A stretch of 64,000 nucleotides of DNA from NCBI RefSeq assembly GCF_037325665.1, contig NC_090261.1, positions 59,785,589-59,849,588 on the forward strand. Reading direction: 5' to 3'. Origin of the DNA: Littorina saxatilis. Lineage: Eukaryota > Mollusca > Gastropoda > Littorinimorpha > Littorinidae. This document shows, piece by piece, positions 27,201 through 42,000 of the stretch (positions within the stretch are counted from its first letter, which is position 1; each line of letters opens with the position of its first letter). Below the pieces are notes generated by a model that searched no databases, had not been told where the DNA came from, and saw nothing but the letters and a program-made list of their open reading frames with translations. The position numbers and the translations under genes are program-made.

Positions 27201-28504
27201 CTGGGAATAGAACTACTAAACCAGCTCCTTGGTTATCAGAATCAGGTATGTCATCAGTGTGTTTTGTTTGACATTTGAGCAATGTGTCACTTAAAAAGGG
27301 GTATAACTCTTGAAGACAGTGAATAGGAGGAGGAAGACATTTTGAAACTTACCCTAAACTGCAGCAGTAATGATGATTGTAGAGAGATTTTTATTTTGTT
27401 TGCGGGAATGGAGAAAGAATTTTCAGATGCTAGTCCTTTGAGTGTACGTTGCTAATCATCATCATCATCAGTCACCTCACTGAGACAATCTTCAGGGGTC
27501 ATTAGAGCAAGAGAGGCAGAAACCCTTCTGTCAGTAGAGCACATCTGTGTTTATTCTTTAACATTGTCGAAACCAGCTCTCCTGTGGCTGCGTCCTTCTT
27601 TGACTGTTCCTTGTAGTGTGAATTTGGAGCTATGGCTTTTCCTAATACTCCTGCTTTAGAATGGAGATGTTTCAAGAATACTCAGCCTGCTTTCATATGG
27701 CTGCCTGAATGGCAGGGTAATGAACAAAGAAGAAGAGATAAGAATGGAGATGTTTGTTTTGTGTTAGCGCTGTGACCAAGAATTGTTCAATTGTTTCAGG
27801 ATCCATTGATTCAGTCGTGTGTGCTGTCCTGCATGTCAGCGCTGTTTCCTTTCCTGCGACACGGCCCTAAAGCTTTGCCTGCTGTGCTGGAAATGGTTGG
27901 TTATTCTCACTGTTGTGAGACTTACAAGAGACTTTTATGAAAGGTTTGAGACTGGGGAGGTGGGGAGGGGAGAAAAGGGGAGACATTGAGAGGTTCAGAA
28001 GGGGTCAGAAACGGAGAGAGTGTGTGCGTGTGTGTGTGGCTCTGTGTGTGTGTGTGCCTCTGTGTGTGACTGTGTGTGTTTGTTCGGTTGTTGTATCAGT
28101 TGTCTATTGAAATGATTAGATAAAAATAAAAAGACCACACACACACTTCCAGCTTAACAGGGGAACAGCCAGATTTGTGTGTGTTTTAAAACAGTGAAAA
28201 CAGCAACATCTAAATTTATAAATAAACGCTAAATTTATTAACTTTTTACTCTGTGCAGATCTTTGCTTCAGTAGTGTTCACTTTGCCGGGACAGACCAAG
28301 TCGACAAGGAGTCGTGCTGTTAAAGGTGTGAGACAACATGCCTGCTCCGTACTGGTCAAGATCTGCAAGGAATACCCAGACATTCTCTTTGTAGGTGTAC
28401 CCCTTTCTGCATCTTGATTCCGATGCGAAATAATGTTTTAAAGCCAGCTTTTGCTTATCAGGTGAATGTGCAATGTAAGAGACAGACAGACAAGGAGAGA
28501 GAAA

Positions 28505-28536
<32 letters not shown>

Positions 28537-30800
28537 GTGTGTGTGTTTGTGTGTGTTTGTGTGTGCGTGTGTGTGTGTGTGCGTTCAAGCGTGCATGCGT
28601 GTGTGTGTTCATGTGGAAGAGTATGTGTGTGTGCACATGCAACTGCACACAAAAGAATCCTACAAGCTTGAGTGTTGCAAACTTTCATGAGGGACTCTTC
28701 TGATGCAACCTCAGTGGATGGAACTAGGGACATTTTATGAGTTTTGTTTCTCATGTTATTGTTGCAGCCTGAGTTTGAACATCTGTATGTGTGCATCAAG
28801 AACATTGATGCTGATCCAGATCAGCTGTCCCAAATGGAAAGATGCATTCTGATTGAAGCCCTCATAATTGTCAGGTATGTCAGCATGTGATACTTTCTGT
28901 TTAGATGACTAATTAGGTGCCAGAAACTTTCCCACAGCCAGTCACATACCAGGAGATGCTTGTCAACACATTCCCAGTACCGTTAGCAGTGGGGGAGCTT
29001 TGTGAAGCAAGCCCCATGTGACAGAGATACCGTTATAACAGATTTAGCCTTGGGCAGGAAGGAAGGGAGCTTTGTGAAGCAAGCCCCATGTGACAGAGAT
29101 ACCGTTATAACAGATTTAGCCTTGGGCAGGAAGGAAGGGAGCTTTGTGAAGCAAGGCCCATGTGACAGAGATACCGTTATAACAGATTTAGCCTTGGGCA
29201 GGAAGGAAGGGAGCTTTGTGAAGCAAGGCCCATGTGACAGAGATACCGTTATAACAGATTTAGCCTTGGGCAGGAAGGAAGGGAGCTTTGTGAAGCAAGC
29301 CCCATGTGACAGAGATACCGTTATAACAGATTTAGCCCTGGGCAGGAAGGAAGGGAGCTTTGTGAAGCAAGCCCCATGTGACAGAGATACCGATATAACA
29401 GATTTAGCCTTGGGCAGGAAGGAAGGGAGCTTTGTGAAGCAAGGCCCATGTGACAGAGATACCGTTATAACAGATTTAGCCTTGGGCAGGAAGGAAGGGA
29501 GCTTTGTGAAGCAAGGCCCATGTGACAGAGATACCGTTATAACAGATTTAGCCCTGGGCAGGAAGGAAGGGAGCTTTGTTTACTCCCCCGCTCAGATGGT
29601 TGTCAGGAATGAAAGGGGGGTGATTTCTGAACTGCTGTAGAGGTTTGTCGGGATGAAAGAGTTGAGCTTCACTTTCAATGTTGAAGGTTCCAGACAAAGT
29701 CCAATTATGCCTCCATAGTCTGTTTGGTTTTCAGTGACCCTGCACTGTTTTGAGAAAAAAAAGTGCCTTTTACATTGCATGTGCTATGTTTGGTTGCATG
29801 TTTGTGACATTGCTCTAAGGTATCTCCTTGTGCATTACTGATGTGGTTTTGTTGAATGTGTGCAGCAACCAGTTTGCAGACTTTGAGCGGCAGTCCGTGT
29901 TCATTGCTGAAGTACTGGCTCCCGTCAAACAGCTGTGGGTCTCTCCACAGTTTACTGAGTGAGTACATGGTTCATATGTGTGATTTTTAAAAATGAAAAA
30001 AGGTTTGTTTTTTTGTTATTGAAAATATAAATTCAATTTTTTTTAGCTTGCGTACATTTCTTTTTGTTTGTTAGTTTGTTTCATCACTATAAAGACCATT
30101 TGGTCAATGTACTTGTGAATGTTTTGTTTTGTCAAAAATTCAACAATCCATTTACTAATTCCATTTGAACTGATTCTATTTGTTTATTTGATTTTTGCAT
30201 GCCTTATGTTGGCTGTTCCTGAACATGACATGTATTTTTTTCCCAGAGCGTTCAGCCACCCCTCCAAGTTCATGTCGTACATCGGTCTGGACCAGAAGCC
30301 GGTACAACCCAGCTCGGCAGACACCTGCGGCATCAATCGCTCCCATGTGAGTGTGGTCAAGGCTTGTCCAACTTGACTACATCAAGTGAACAGTATAAAT
30401 ATAGATATGAAAATAAATAGAATATTAAATCTAGTAGGACAAGTACACAGTCAGAGAACAATTATTTTATAGAGGACAATTATTTTCTAATTGAATCTAT
30501 TTTAAACGTGCATACAATGTAAATGAGTATGATGAAGGAAGGTACAGATTGACAATTTATAGTATACTAGAGGAATACCCGGCTTCGCCGGGGTGAATCG
30601 CGAGACAGAGACAGACAGCGTGGCGGTTCACCACAATCACCTTTGAAGGCGAAGTCCTGTCAAACGGGATTGAGAATTTTAGAGCTTATTTCTTAGCCCT
30701 ATATTATCTGCTGTGGCTTCTCAAATGCCAGAACATACAGACAGACAAAAGCCGCTAGACCACATCACAAACAGAACTCTACAATACACAGGTTTTTGCC

Positions 30801-30832
<32 letters not shown>

Positions 30833-33800
30833 GAGAAGCCGTATATATATATGCATATCTGTATCTATAAATATATAGAGATAGGTGAGAGTGTATTTTT
30901 CGCGTGGCTATAAATTGATTCGACCTTTTCACTTTGACAGTAAGAACAACTTGCGGGTGCAAGGGAAGCGTTGTGGACAGCGCAGTGGACAGCGCAGTGA
31001 CATTCTAAAAATAGTAATAGTAACTTACAAACGGGAAAGCCACACGAAGGAAGGGAGATAAACGCCAAACACTGGAGAAGATAAGGAAGAGTTACTTATA
31101 ATGGTGAAATGAACACAAAAACCAAAATCAGTTCAGCGCTGCGCGCTGAGAGCACGTGTTGAAATATCTCATCGATGATATTGTGTCCGGGGTGTAGCTG
31201 AATACGGTGTCCAAATTTGAAAAAGATCCAGCGAGAACTTTGGCGTTGTGATGTGGTGTAGCGGCTTTGGTGTGTCGGTATGGGGGCCCGGGTAGCTGAG
31301 GTGGAACCAAAATCGGTTCAGCGCTGCGCGCTGAGAGCACGTGTTGAAATATCTCATCGATGAGGTTGTGTCCGGGGTCTCTCTGAATAAGCCCACCAAA
31401 TTTGAAGCAGATCCATCGAGAACTTTGGCCGTGCATGGCGAATACACAGATACACAGATACACAGACACACACACAGACACACACACAGACACACAGACA
31501 CAAGTCGTATATATATATAGATTCTGTGGCTATATGCAGGTTATAAGTAATCTTATGGTGTGTTTTTCCTGATCGTGAAGAAAGGTTGTTTGCACTACTG
31601 GTTGTTTACTTGTGTTTCAGATAATGTACTGCATCAACATGATCCTAGCATGCATGAAGAGAACCACCTGGCCACGTGACACCAGTGTAAGTACCTGTGC
31701 TAAAAGCAGACCTGGGAACCCATACGATTTCGCCATATTTTGAACGCATGATTGTCTAGAATACGAGCAGTACAGTCAGTGGAAAAAAATGCGACGAGAA
31801 CAATTCCTAGACTACTTTTCTTCACAAGCGCATCCCAAAGCCGACCCAGTATTATGACACATGACTACAGTTTTTGTCAGTAAACATTGAAAGAAGCATT
31901 TGTTTTAAACGTATTGGTAAACTAGCAGGTCTGCACATAAGTTTCCTTTAACCCACCAGTGGCCGGGATTTGAACACTCAGTCGTCTACATGGGAGGCCT
32001 ATGTCTTATCCACTTGGCCATTGCGCCTGTCAACTGACTGGATGGTTCATGTGTAGTTGACCGAGTTTTCAAAGTGACTTTTATACAGTTATTTAAATAA
32101 ATTAATGCTATGATACATGAACGTATTCTTGTCTTATGTTTCTGTTGCACGATTTCAGGTAGCAGAGCGAGGAGGGTTTGAATTCTGCAAGCTGGAAGAC
32201 GGCAGCATCATTTTACGAAACCCCGCCACCATACACCTTCGGAAATTCCTTGTCTAATGTTTCTGTTGCACGATTTCAGGTAGAGCGAGGAGGGTTTGAA
32301 TTCTGCAAGCAGGAAGACGGCAACATCATTTTACGAAACCCCGCCACCCATACACCTTCGGAAATTCCTTGTCTAATGTTTCTGTTGCACAATTTCAGGT
32401 AGCAGAGCGAGGAGGGTTTGTTCTGTGTAAGCAGGAAGACGGCAGCATCATTTTACGAAACCCCGCGACCACACACATCCAGCAGTTCCTTGACAACCTG
32501 TTTGCTCTCATCAAGTTAGTCACACACCTTTCTTTTCCCTGTTTCTGTCTTGTCACTAATGTTCATTTGTTGTGCTTAAGGAAAGGAACGAATGTCTTGG
32601 TGTAGTGTACTCTTCTAACGAGTTTGAGTTATGACAATGTCAAGTTTCTGTTCATGGTGCCGAAGAAATCTCGGCGATTTTCTTGCATTTTTGTGTGTGT
32701 TTTTTTGTTTTTGTTTTGTTGTTGTTGCTTGGGCAAGTCTATCAGTTCATGATTGTTGGTAGCTTTTGGTGTGCTTTGGGTTGTCTTTTTCTTTTTTTAA
32801 ATCTATTTAGGAAGACCTGACTTTGCGTTATGGGTTTTATTCATTAGCAGTATCCAAATTTAAAAAAAGGCTGCGACAAAACAGTCAATACTATTGAAAT
32901 GTGTGTGATCCAGTAGTGTTACAAATCATATGTAAGCTGTGCTGTGCAGGACATTTTGCTGCCTGTGGTTGCCAGAGTTTGTACAACTGCGTCACCCAGA
33001 GTTCAGCAAGGCTTATGACCTGATGGAGAACGAGAGACTGGCTGCTCTAGGTATGTGACTTTCTGTGGCTTGCAGAATAAAGATTAGGCTTTGTCTTCAA
33101 TCAATCAATCAATCAATGAGTCTTATATCACGCATATTCCGTGGGTACAGTTCTAGGCGCTCTGCAGTGATGCCGTGTGAGATGAAATTTTATACGGCCA
33201 GTAGATTGCAGCCATTTCGGCGCATATTTACCTTTCACGGCCTATTATTCCAAGTCACACGGGTATAGGTAGACAATTATTAACTGTGCCTAAGCAATTT
33301 TGCCAGGAAAGACCCTTTTGTCAATCGTGGGATCTTTAACGTGCACACCCAATGTAGTGTACACGGGGGGAGGTTCGGACACCGAAGAGAGTCTGCACAC
33401 AAAGTTGACTCTGTGAAATAAATTTCCGCCGAACCTGGGATCGAACTCACGCTGACAGCGGCCAACTGAATACAAATCCAGCGCGCTACCAACTGAGCTA
33501 TATCCCCACCCATTGGAGCCCATTTACCCCCAAAAGTAACTTCACCAATATTAGACTTGAAAAAATTGTAGCAAAGAAAGCCCTGTGAGTTTTCCAAAAT
33601 TATAAATGCTCCAACATCGCAGGAAGCCAGTAGCGAGTAGGAGCTTGAGCGTGTTCTGAGGGTATAAGGGTTAAGCTTGTATCTGAGCTTGAAAAATGTT
33701 TTGGGACAAAGGGAAGCATTAAGGTGACACGAATCAAAACAATGAAGATGGTGGCATATAAATTGGATACATATACATTACTATCTTCAGGATGCTGATA

Positions 33801-35840
33801 TTTAGTCCATTCACTCTCATTGCTTTTTTAAGTTGACAAAATTTCCTTCAGTTTTAGTGTACATTTTGCTTATTTTTACTTGACTCAGTGTTTGCTCTTC
33901 ATTTCATTCAGGCATCCAGCCACCGTCTGTGGACAACGCAGATTCCTTTGTCAACAGGCAGCCACTGGAACGCATGCAGAACTTCATCTCTGTAGCCTAT
34001 GATAACTGGTGAGCACTGCTGATTCCGAAGGGGAGAAGGTGTTTGTTAGAATTGGGGTGGAGGTACTGTGGAACCCCCTTTTAAGACCACCAAAAATCTG
34101 GAGGAGGGAGTCTTAAAATTAGGGTCAATTTGCAGAGGGTGTGAACAGAAAATGTGAAAAAGCAAGATCTTAAAATGGAGGAAGTCTAAAAATGGGGGAT
34201 CTTAAAAAGAAGGTTCTATTGTACAGGAGAGGATGGTGGGTATGGAAACAGGAGAGGATGGTGGGTATGGAAACAGGAGAGGGAGGAAGGAGGTAGGGTT
34301 GGGGGGTAAGCGAAGGAGAGTTGGGTAGGAGGTCAAGGTTGGGGAGAGGAAGAGATGCTGTTGAAGGGAGGCATATCTGTAATATTTCATGACTGACTTT
34401 GTCTCTATCTTTGTTGTTCAGCTTCCACATCCTGGGCAATGCAGGTCAGTGTCTGGGCCACGAGTTCTACAGCTGGCCCAACCTGGGTCAGGTTCTGGTG
34501 GAGTCTGTGTTCCGCCAAATGGAGCACCTGCCTGACTACAGGCTCAAGCCCGTCATCCGTATCCTTGTGCTTTGTCTTTGTCTGGACATATTTGTCTGTG
34601 GACTTTCCCAGTGAAAATTCAGGGTTGGAGTGGTATAGTGCTATAGTGATGTGAAAATTGTGGCCTTATTGCTATACAGTGGGGCCTCCCTTTAAAAGCC
34701 CCCACTTTACTATGCTCACTAATATATAAATCCTGTTTTTTCTCAGAGTTTTTTCTGTTCCTGTTAATTTTGTCTTGGCTTTCTTTCTTGGCAAAGTATC
34801 AGCCATATTGCATCTTTACTATAGTGTAGAATTGAGGTTGTTTAGATTGCAATTCCAGATATGCTGCAGAGTTTAGAATTTTTTTGGAATTTAGCTAATG
34901 GGAGGAATAGCGAAAAAATAATGCAACAGCCTGTAAACACGGGATGTGTGTATGCAGATCCTGTATCCCTTTTTAACAGAGACACGAGTGTTCTTGATTT
35001 GTGGTACATGTATATCCTTAACCCAGTGCAGGTGCCTACATGAAACCGTACATCAGCAACTGCCCCAAGCAGTACTACATGACAGCTGTGGTGCCCGTGC
35101 TTTGTGCCCTCTGCCCTTCCATTTACCAGGTCAGATGTGTTCTTGATTGCTCCAAAACTTGTTGATATCGTACTGTGAGGTTACCCTCTTGGAATTTCAG
35201 GCCGCTTTCTCACTGGGGAAAGCAAGCTGCCATACAGGACAGCGCTACCCTTTTTTACAAATCTTTTTCCTGCGTGCATGTATTAATGTTTCTCAACCAT
35301 GTATAGTTGGACCCCCCCCCCCCCCCCCCTCGGGTTAGGGGGAAGAATTTACCCGATGCTCCCCAGCATGTCGTAAGAGGCGACTAACGGATTCTGTTTC
35401 TCTTTTTACCCTTGTTAAGTGTTTCTTGTATAGAATATAGTCCATTTTTGTAAAGATTTGAGTCAAGCAGTATGTAAGAAATGTTAAGTCCTTTGTACTG
35501 GAAACTTGCATTCTCCCAGTAAGGTAATATATTGTAGTACGTTGCAAGCCCCTGGAGCAATTTTTTGATTAGTGCTTTTGTGAACAAGAAACAATTAACA
35601 AGTGGCTCTATTCCATCCCCCCCCCCCCCCCCCTTTCCCCGTCGCGATATAACCTTGAACGGTTGAAAACGACGTTAAACACCAAATAAAGAAAGAAATG
35701 TAAACTTGGGATCTTTATCGTGTGCATGTGTGCACATGGGGGTGATTGGACACTGAGGAGAGTCTGCATGAAATTTACTCTGGGAAATAAATCCCTTGCG
35801 GAACATGGAGTTGAAAGAGAGATGGAGAACCATGTGTCTT

Positions 35841-35907
<67 letters not shown>

Positions 35908-35955
35908 GTGTGTGTGTGTGTGTTGTGTGTGTGTGTTATATGTGTGTGTTGTGTG

Positions 35956-36038
<83 letters not shown>

Positions 36039-39000
36039 TTTGAATGCGGTATGCATCTCTGTAGTCCTTTGTTTCTGTTGCAAATGCAACTCGACGCTGT
36101 ACTGAGTGTTGAATCAATTATTATGACATTATTTTTCTTCTTCGTTTTCAGAGATTGTCAGCGAAATGGGTTCACATCAATCAGCGATTTGAAGAAGGGT
36201 AGGTAATGAACAAAGAAGCAAGCACTTCCTGACTTTATGGTGTGTTTTTTTTATACAGTGGAACCCCCCCATTTGAGACCCTCCCCCTCCCCCCCCCCCC
36301 CCCCCCCCCTCACCTTTTAAAGACTCCCATTCTTATAAGACCTTGTTTTCTCAGTATTTTCTGTTCATAACTTCTGTAAATTTACCTCTATTTTTAAGAC
36401 TCACTTCTTAGAAGGGGGGGTTCCATGTTACATGTAATAATGAGATGACCAATATAAAGTGGAGACATATCTCTGATGCAATGGGACCACTCAAGTAATA
36501 TGACATGATACGATTAACTGATCGAGAAGAGATTATTTGCCATTGAAAATGATCAGATTGGTTGTTTTGCCAAATCTCAACCTTTCCTTCTGAACGTTTT
36601 TTACAGGCTCGATGATGATGATGATAACGCAGAATCCCAAGAGGTTCTGGAAGATCAGCTGACCAGACAACTCACCCGGGAATACCTGGAGCTCATAGGT
36701 AAGCTTACCTTGCAGCTTGCGCAGTTGCACAATATATCCGCTAGCAGTAGAAATTGAGACACTTTTTGGGGGGTAATGTCAGTTCATGTACCCAGAATGT
36801 TGTTCTTGCTTATCTGTGGCCTGTGGAGTTGTCAGGTTTTCTATATGATTTGGCTCATGTGGCCACAAAAAAATTGAATTCAGAATTTCATAGCTATGGG
36901 TGTAATTTAACCCTTACACCGGTGCAATTCTGTAACACATGTTACATAGCCACTGGTGAATGAACAGAGAGAATAATAAAGAAAGACGGTCATAGGTTTT
37001 CGCATCCATGGGAGGTAATCGGAACCGACCAAACAGACTGAGCCAGTAGTGCGACATATGTCGTGACAACCAGGTGACAGTATACGTAAAGTAGCGCGAC
37101 ATATGTCGCGACAACCAGCCTAAGGGTTAAGATTGCACTTACCAGTTGACCTGCTGGAATTTAAGTAATAATAATGATGATAAATAACTTTTCTATAGCG
37201 CAAGTTCCATCAATTGGCTTCAGGCGCTTTACAAATTCATTCAAAAACAAATGTGGGAAACGCAACTACAAAAATCACAAAAGAAACCTAAAATGATGTT
37301 TTTAGGATCTTGGAACTATTTTAGGATTTGCGCCATGTAAGTATCCTCATTATTATTATTATGATTATATTTCTTGTATGGTTGAATATGTATGTGTGTG
37401 TACGCTACCATTTCAGGCACAGTGTGCGTAGGTCGGCACAGCAGCAAAGTGGAGGTGGCAGAGGAGACAGCAATGGATGAAGGGGACACCACTGCGCACA
37501 ACAGGAACGACAGGACCCTCAGTGAACTGGGCGCCATGTGTTTGAAAAATGAGGTACAGTGGAAATCCCTTTTAAGGCCTTCACAAATCAGAGAAAAGAA
37601 AAAATGAGCTCTTCAAGAGGAGGAAGTCTTTAAATGGAGCTAAATGGACAGAGCTTATGAACAGAGAATCTGGAGAGAAAAAACATGGTTTTAATTTTTT
37701 TTAATTTTCATTACTTTATTGTCCCATTCGGTTCGCTTCCTCCCAGTGGAAAGCTAGCAGCAACAGAGTCACGCTACCCAGGTGTATGCGTGTTTGGAGG
37801 GATGTTAAAAGTGGCATTCTACTGTAGTTGAGATACAGTTGTACCTGTCTTTTACGAACCACCCAAGGGACCGACCACAACTGGTTAATAAAGACAGGTG
37901 GTTGCTATGGAAAGTGGAACTACATGTATATAAAAGAAATACTCGTCTGAGATCCTTTGGAATGGTCGTTGTGGGCAGGTGTTGGCTTTCAAGGCGTGGT
38001 TGCAAGGTCAGGTTGGACTGAACATTGCAAAATATGCTTGGTCAAAGTAAGAATGAAGGAAAATCAACCATTTGCGAATCTTAGAAAAATGAAAGTAAAG
38101 ACAAGTACCTTGGAAAGTTCGTAAGCAACAGAAGGAGACTCGCTAAAACGATATCCCTGAACTTCCGTTAAAGCAGGGCGGAAATCACCCACCACTGAGG
38201 GTGGTGGTGCCGCAGAGCTTGTCATAGCTGTCACCCCTTCAGACAAGTACTTGTGTCCTTTCGTTACACAACTCGGCAAACTCCAAGTGAATTGTGTTGA
38301 ACTCTGAATAATGTCAGTTTTAATTATTGAGAAAGGTGTTTCTTTGAAATCCAGGCAGTAATATAGTAGAGAAATTCATAGTGTAAAATGTAGACATTTC
38401 TAACAGAACCCGGTGCAATTTAGCCAATTGCCTACAGCCATTTTTTTTTCTTTCAGGTTTGTTGCATGCTTATATTTTGCCTGTATGTTTTAGGCGCTGT
38501 TTCCATCCATCTTGCTGTGCGTGTTGAGCGGTCTGACATGGAGCGACACCATCACATGCTCCAAGTGCATCGGCCTTTGCTGGTTACTAGTCAAGCAGGT
38601 ACACATGCACTCACTTTGTGGTGCTAATGCACCATTTGGTCACTTTTTGTGCTACAGTGGTACCTGCAATGTAAGGCCCCTCCGATGAGAGGACACCTCC
38701 CATGAAAGGACATCTTCTGTTGTTCCTTTGACTATTATCTCTACCAAAGTATACCTGTCATGAAAGGCCACCTGCAATGTAGGGACACTTTGGCTGGTCC
38801 CAAGGGTGTCCTTTTATCTTCTTCTTCTTCTGCGTTCGTGGGCTAAAACTCCCACGTACACTCGTGTTTTTGCACGAGTGGAATTTTACGTGTATGACCG
38901 TTTTTACCCCGCCATTTAGGCAGCCATACGCCGCTTTCGGAGGAAGCATGCTGGGTATTTTCGTGTTTCTATAACCCACCGAACTCTGACATGGATTACA

Positions 39001-42000
39001 GGATCTTTTCCGTGCGAACTTGGTCTTGTGCTTGCGTGTACACACGAAGGGGGATAAGCCACAAGCAGGTCTGCACATAAGTTGACCTGGGAGATCGGAA
39101 AAATCTCCACACTTAACCCACCAGGCGGCCGCTGCCGGGATTCGAACCCTCGACCTTCCGATTAAGAGGCCGACGTCTTACCACCCCGCCACAGCGCCCG
39201 TCGTCCTTTTATCTCAGGTACCACTGTATTCACACATGGTTACTAAGCTTACTGCAATGGATAAGGATAAGGTATCATATAGTCCTGTGAGGTTACCCTC
39301 ATGAAAACTCAGGTTGCTTTCTGTCTGGGGAAAGTGAGCTGCCATACAATATGGCGCTACCCAATTTCTTTCCTTTATCCAAGCCCTTAAACTTTTACTG
39401 TAAAGTTTATCGTACACATGCCTGTATTTTCGGACACTTAGGAGAGTCTGCACAAAGTTGACTCTAGGTACCAACGCTACCAATTGAGCTAACTCCCCAC
39501 CCTCAAGTAAGATAGTAGAACGATAGATATTGTGAAATTGTACTTGATTGGTTGAGATTTTATTTTTTATTTTTGGGTGTTTGTTGTAGGTTGCGCATTT
39601 TTGCTTATTTTGACTTGAGTATGCAGCAATATTTTTACTTGTGTAGGATATGCTTCAATGTAACGGTTTAGCAGCCAGATCTCTAGAAATCCTCATAATT
39701 CTGTCCAAAATCACTCTGCAGTCTCTATCAGTTTCAACATTCTTGTTGATATATGTTTATTCTTTGAAGTTCTGTAAGATATACATTAATGTTCCTCTAC
39801 ATTTCCCTCTTTATTTTGGTTGGATATGTCTCACTCTCTGTTCATTTATTATTTTGTTCTCTGGTTGATGTTTTTACTTTTTGGTTCACTTTTTGACTCA
39901 CATGCGTAGCAAAAGTGAGTCTATGTACTCACCCGAGTCGTCCGTCCGTCCGTCCGGACGTCCGTCCGGAAAACTTTAACGTTGGATATTTCTTGGACAC
40001 TATTCAGTCTATCAGTACCAAATTTGGCAAGATAGTGTATGATGACAAGGCCCCAAAAAACATACATGGCATCTTGACCTTGCTTCAAGGTCAAGGTCGC
40101 AGGGGCCATAAATGTTGCCTAAAAAACAGCTATTTTTCACATTTTTCCCATTTTCTCTGAAGTTTTTGAGATTGAATACCTCACCTATATATGATATATA
40201 GGGCAAAGTAAGCCCCATCTTTTGATACCAGTTTGGTTTACCTTGCTTCAAGGTCAAGGTCACAGGAGCTCTTCAAAGTTGGATTGTATACATATTTTGA
40301 AGTGACCTTGACCCTGAACTATGGAAGATAACTGTTTCAAACTTAAAAATTATGTGGGGCACATGTTATGCTTTCATCATGAGACACATTTGGTCACATA
40401 TGATCAAGGTCAAGGTCACTTTGACCCTTATGAAATGTGACCAAAATAAGGTAGTGAACCACTAAAAGTGACCATATCTCATGGTAGAAAGAGCCAATAA
40501 GCACCATTGTACTTCCTGTGTCTTGAATTAACAGCTGTGTGTTGCATGACCTTGGATGACCTTGACCTTGGGTCAAGGTCACATGTATTTTGGTAGGAAA
40601 AATGTGTAAAGCATGTGAGTCGTATGGGCTTTGCCCTTCTTGTTACTTTTGTCCTGAATAAGCCTCCAAAGGCGACCACATTGTTGGTGTGCCATCATTG
40701 TCTTGGTGAGTTTGTTTGTTCGTTCATGGGCTGAAACTCCCACGGCTTTTACGTGTATGACCGTTTTTACCCCGCCATTTAGGCAGCCATACGCCGCTTT
40801 CGGAGGAAGCATGCTGGGTATTTTCGTGTTTCTATAACCCACCGAACTCTGACATGGATTACAGGATCTTTTTCGTGCGCACTTGGTCTTGTGCTTGCGT
40901 GTACACACGGGGGTGTTCGGACACCGAGGAGAGTCTGCACACAAAGTTGACTCTGAGAAATAAATCTCTCGCCGAACGTGGGGACGAACTCACGCTAACA
41001 GCGGCCAACTGGATACAAATCCAGCGCGCTACCGACTGAGCTACATCCCGCCGTCTTGGTGAGTGAAGATTTATTTTATTTTATAACATTAATATTCCCT
41101 TTTTGTGTGTGCAGTTGATGGCTGACCAGACGATGACCAACGAAGGAGCGGTCCATGTGCTGCGGTCAGTGCTGACTGGTCTGCGTACCCTCGGTCAGCA
41201 CGAGGCCACACAGGCCAACCTGGTCACCCTCAGTCTCACCATCTATGAAGAAATGGTAGATGTTCTTTACGTTCGTTGTCTGTTAATTGTATATCGAAAA
41301 TTAGTTACATGTATTAAAGACCATTGTCTGTGACCCTTCTGGGGAAAATATTAGTTGAGGGTTGTCTGTAACTTTTCCCTGCATATTCTTCAGCCAGATT
41401 TTCTCTTAAAGATAGTTAAATTGCCATGTTGATCCAAACTTATCAAAGAAACTGCCCCAAAAAGTTCATCATTTTATACACAGAGAGATATATGTTTTGT
41501 TCAAACAGAGAGAAATACCTAATTTACTCCCTATACCCCCAGATATGTTATGATGCTTGCATGAGGTGACATACTTCTTGAGCGGTGAGTGATCCTTGTT
41601 TCTGTGGCCTTGATGGTTCCAGCGACCCCAGTTTCCAGGCCTGCAGGAGCTTGTGGCCTCCATACCTGACTGTTCCTTGGAAGCTGTACAGGTATGGCTC
41701 TGCACTGTTTCATATTTTTTTTAGTTTTTTTAAAATAGATGAACTTTGGAAATAACTCTGTTGGGTTTGTATGGGTTGTGAAAGAGTGAATACTCTGTTT
41801 TTATTGAGGCAAACTTTCCACATGTGCTCCTAAGGCCAAAAAAAAAAAATTTGTCTGTTTCTGGTCACCCGACCGACCCTAAATTTCGGCGCCGACCCTA
41901 AACTTTTTTTTTCCAAACTCAAAAATTTTTTTTTTTGGGGGTGGTAAAGGACAGGGTGAGAAAATGAACAACAAAAACGTGTGAAAACGAAAGTCCGCTG

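Noticed and set aside
28268-28648. 126-codon minus-strand frame over XPO5 exon 15
   Set aside because: Shadow of the exon and of the adjacent GT microsatellite.
35775-36206. Long open frames of repeated Cys-Val or His-Thr (also near 10234, 11787, 28458 and 42245)
   Set aside because: They are translations of GT/CA microsatellites, with no splice context or homologue.
39935-39965. CCGTCCGT array considered as a CRISPR or regulatory array
   Set aside because: Short simple repeat inside a dispersed element, with no repeat-spacer structure.
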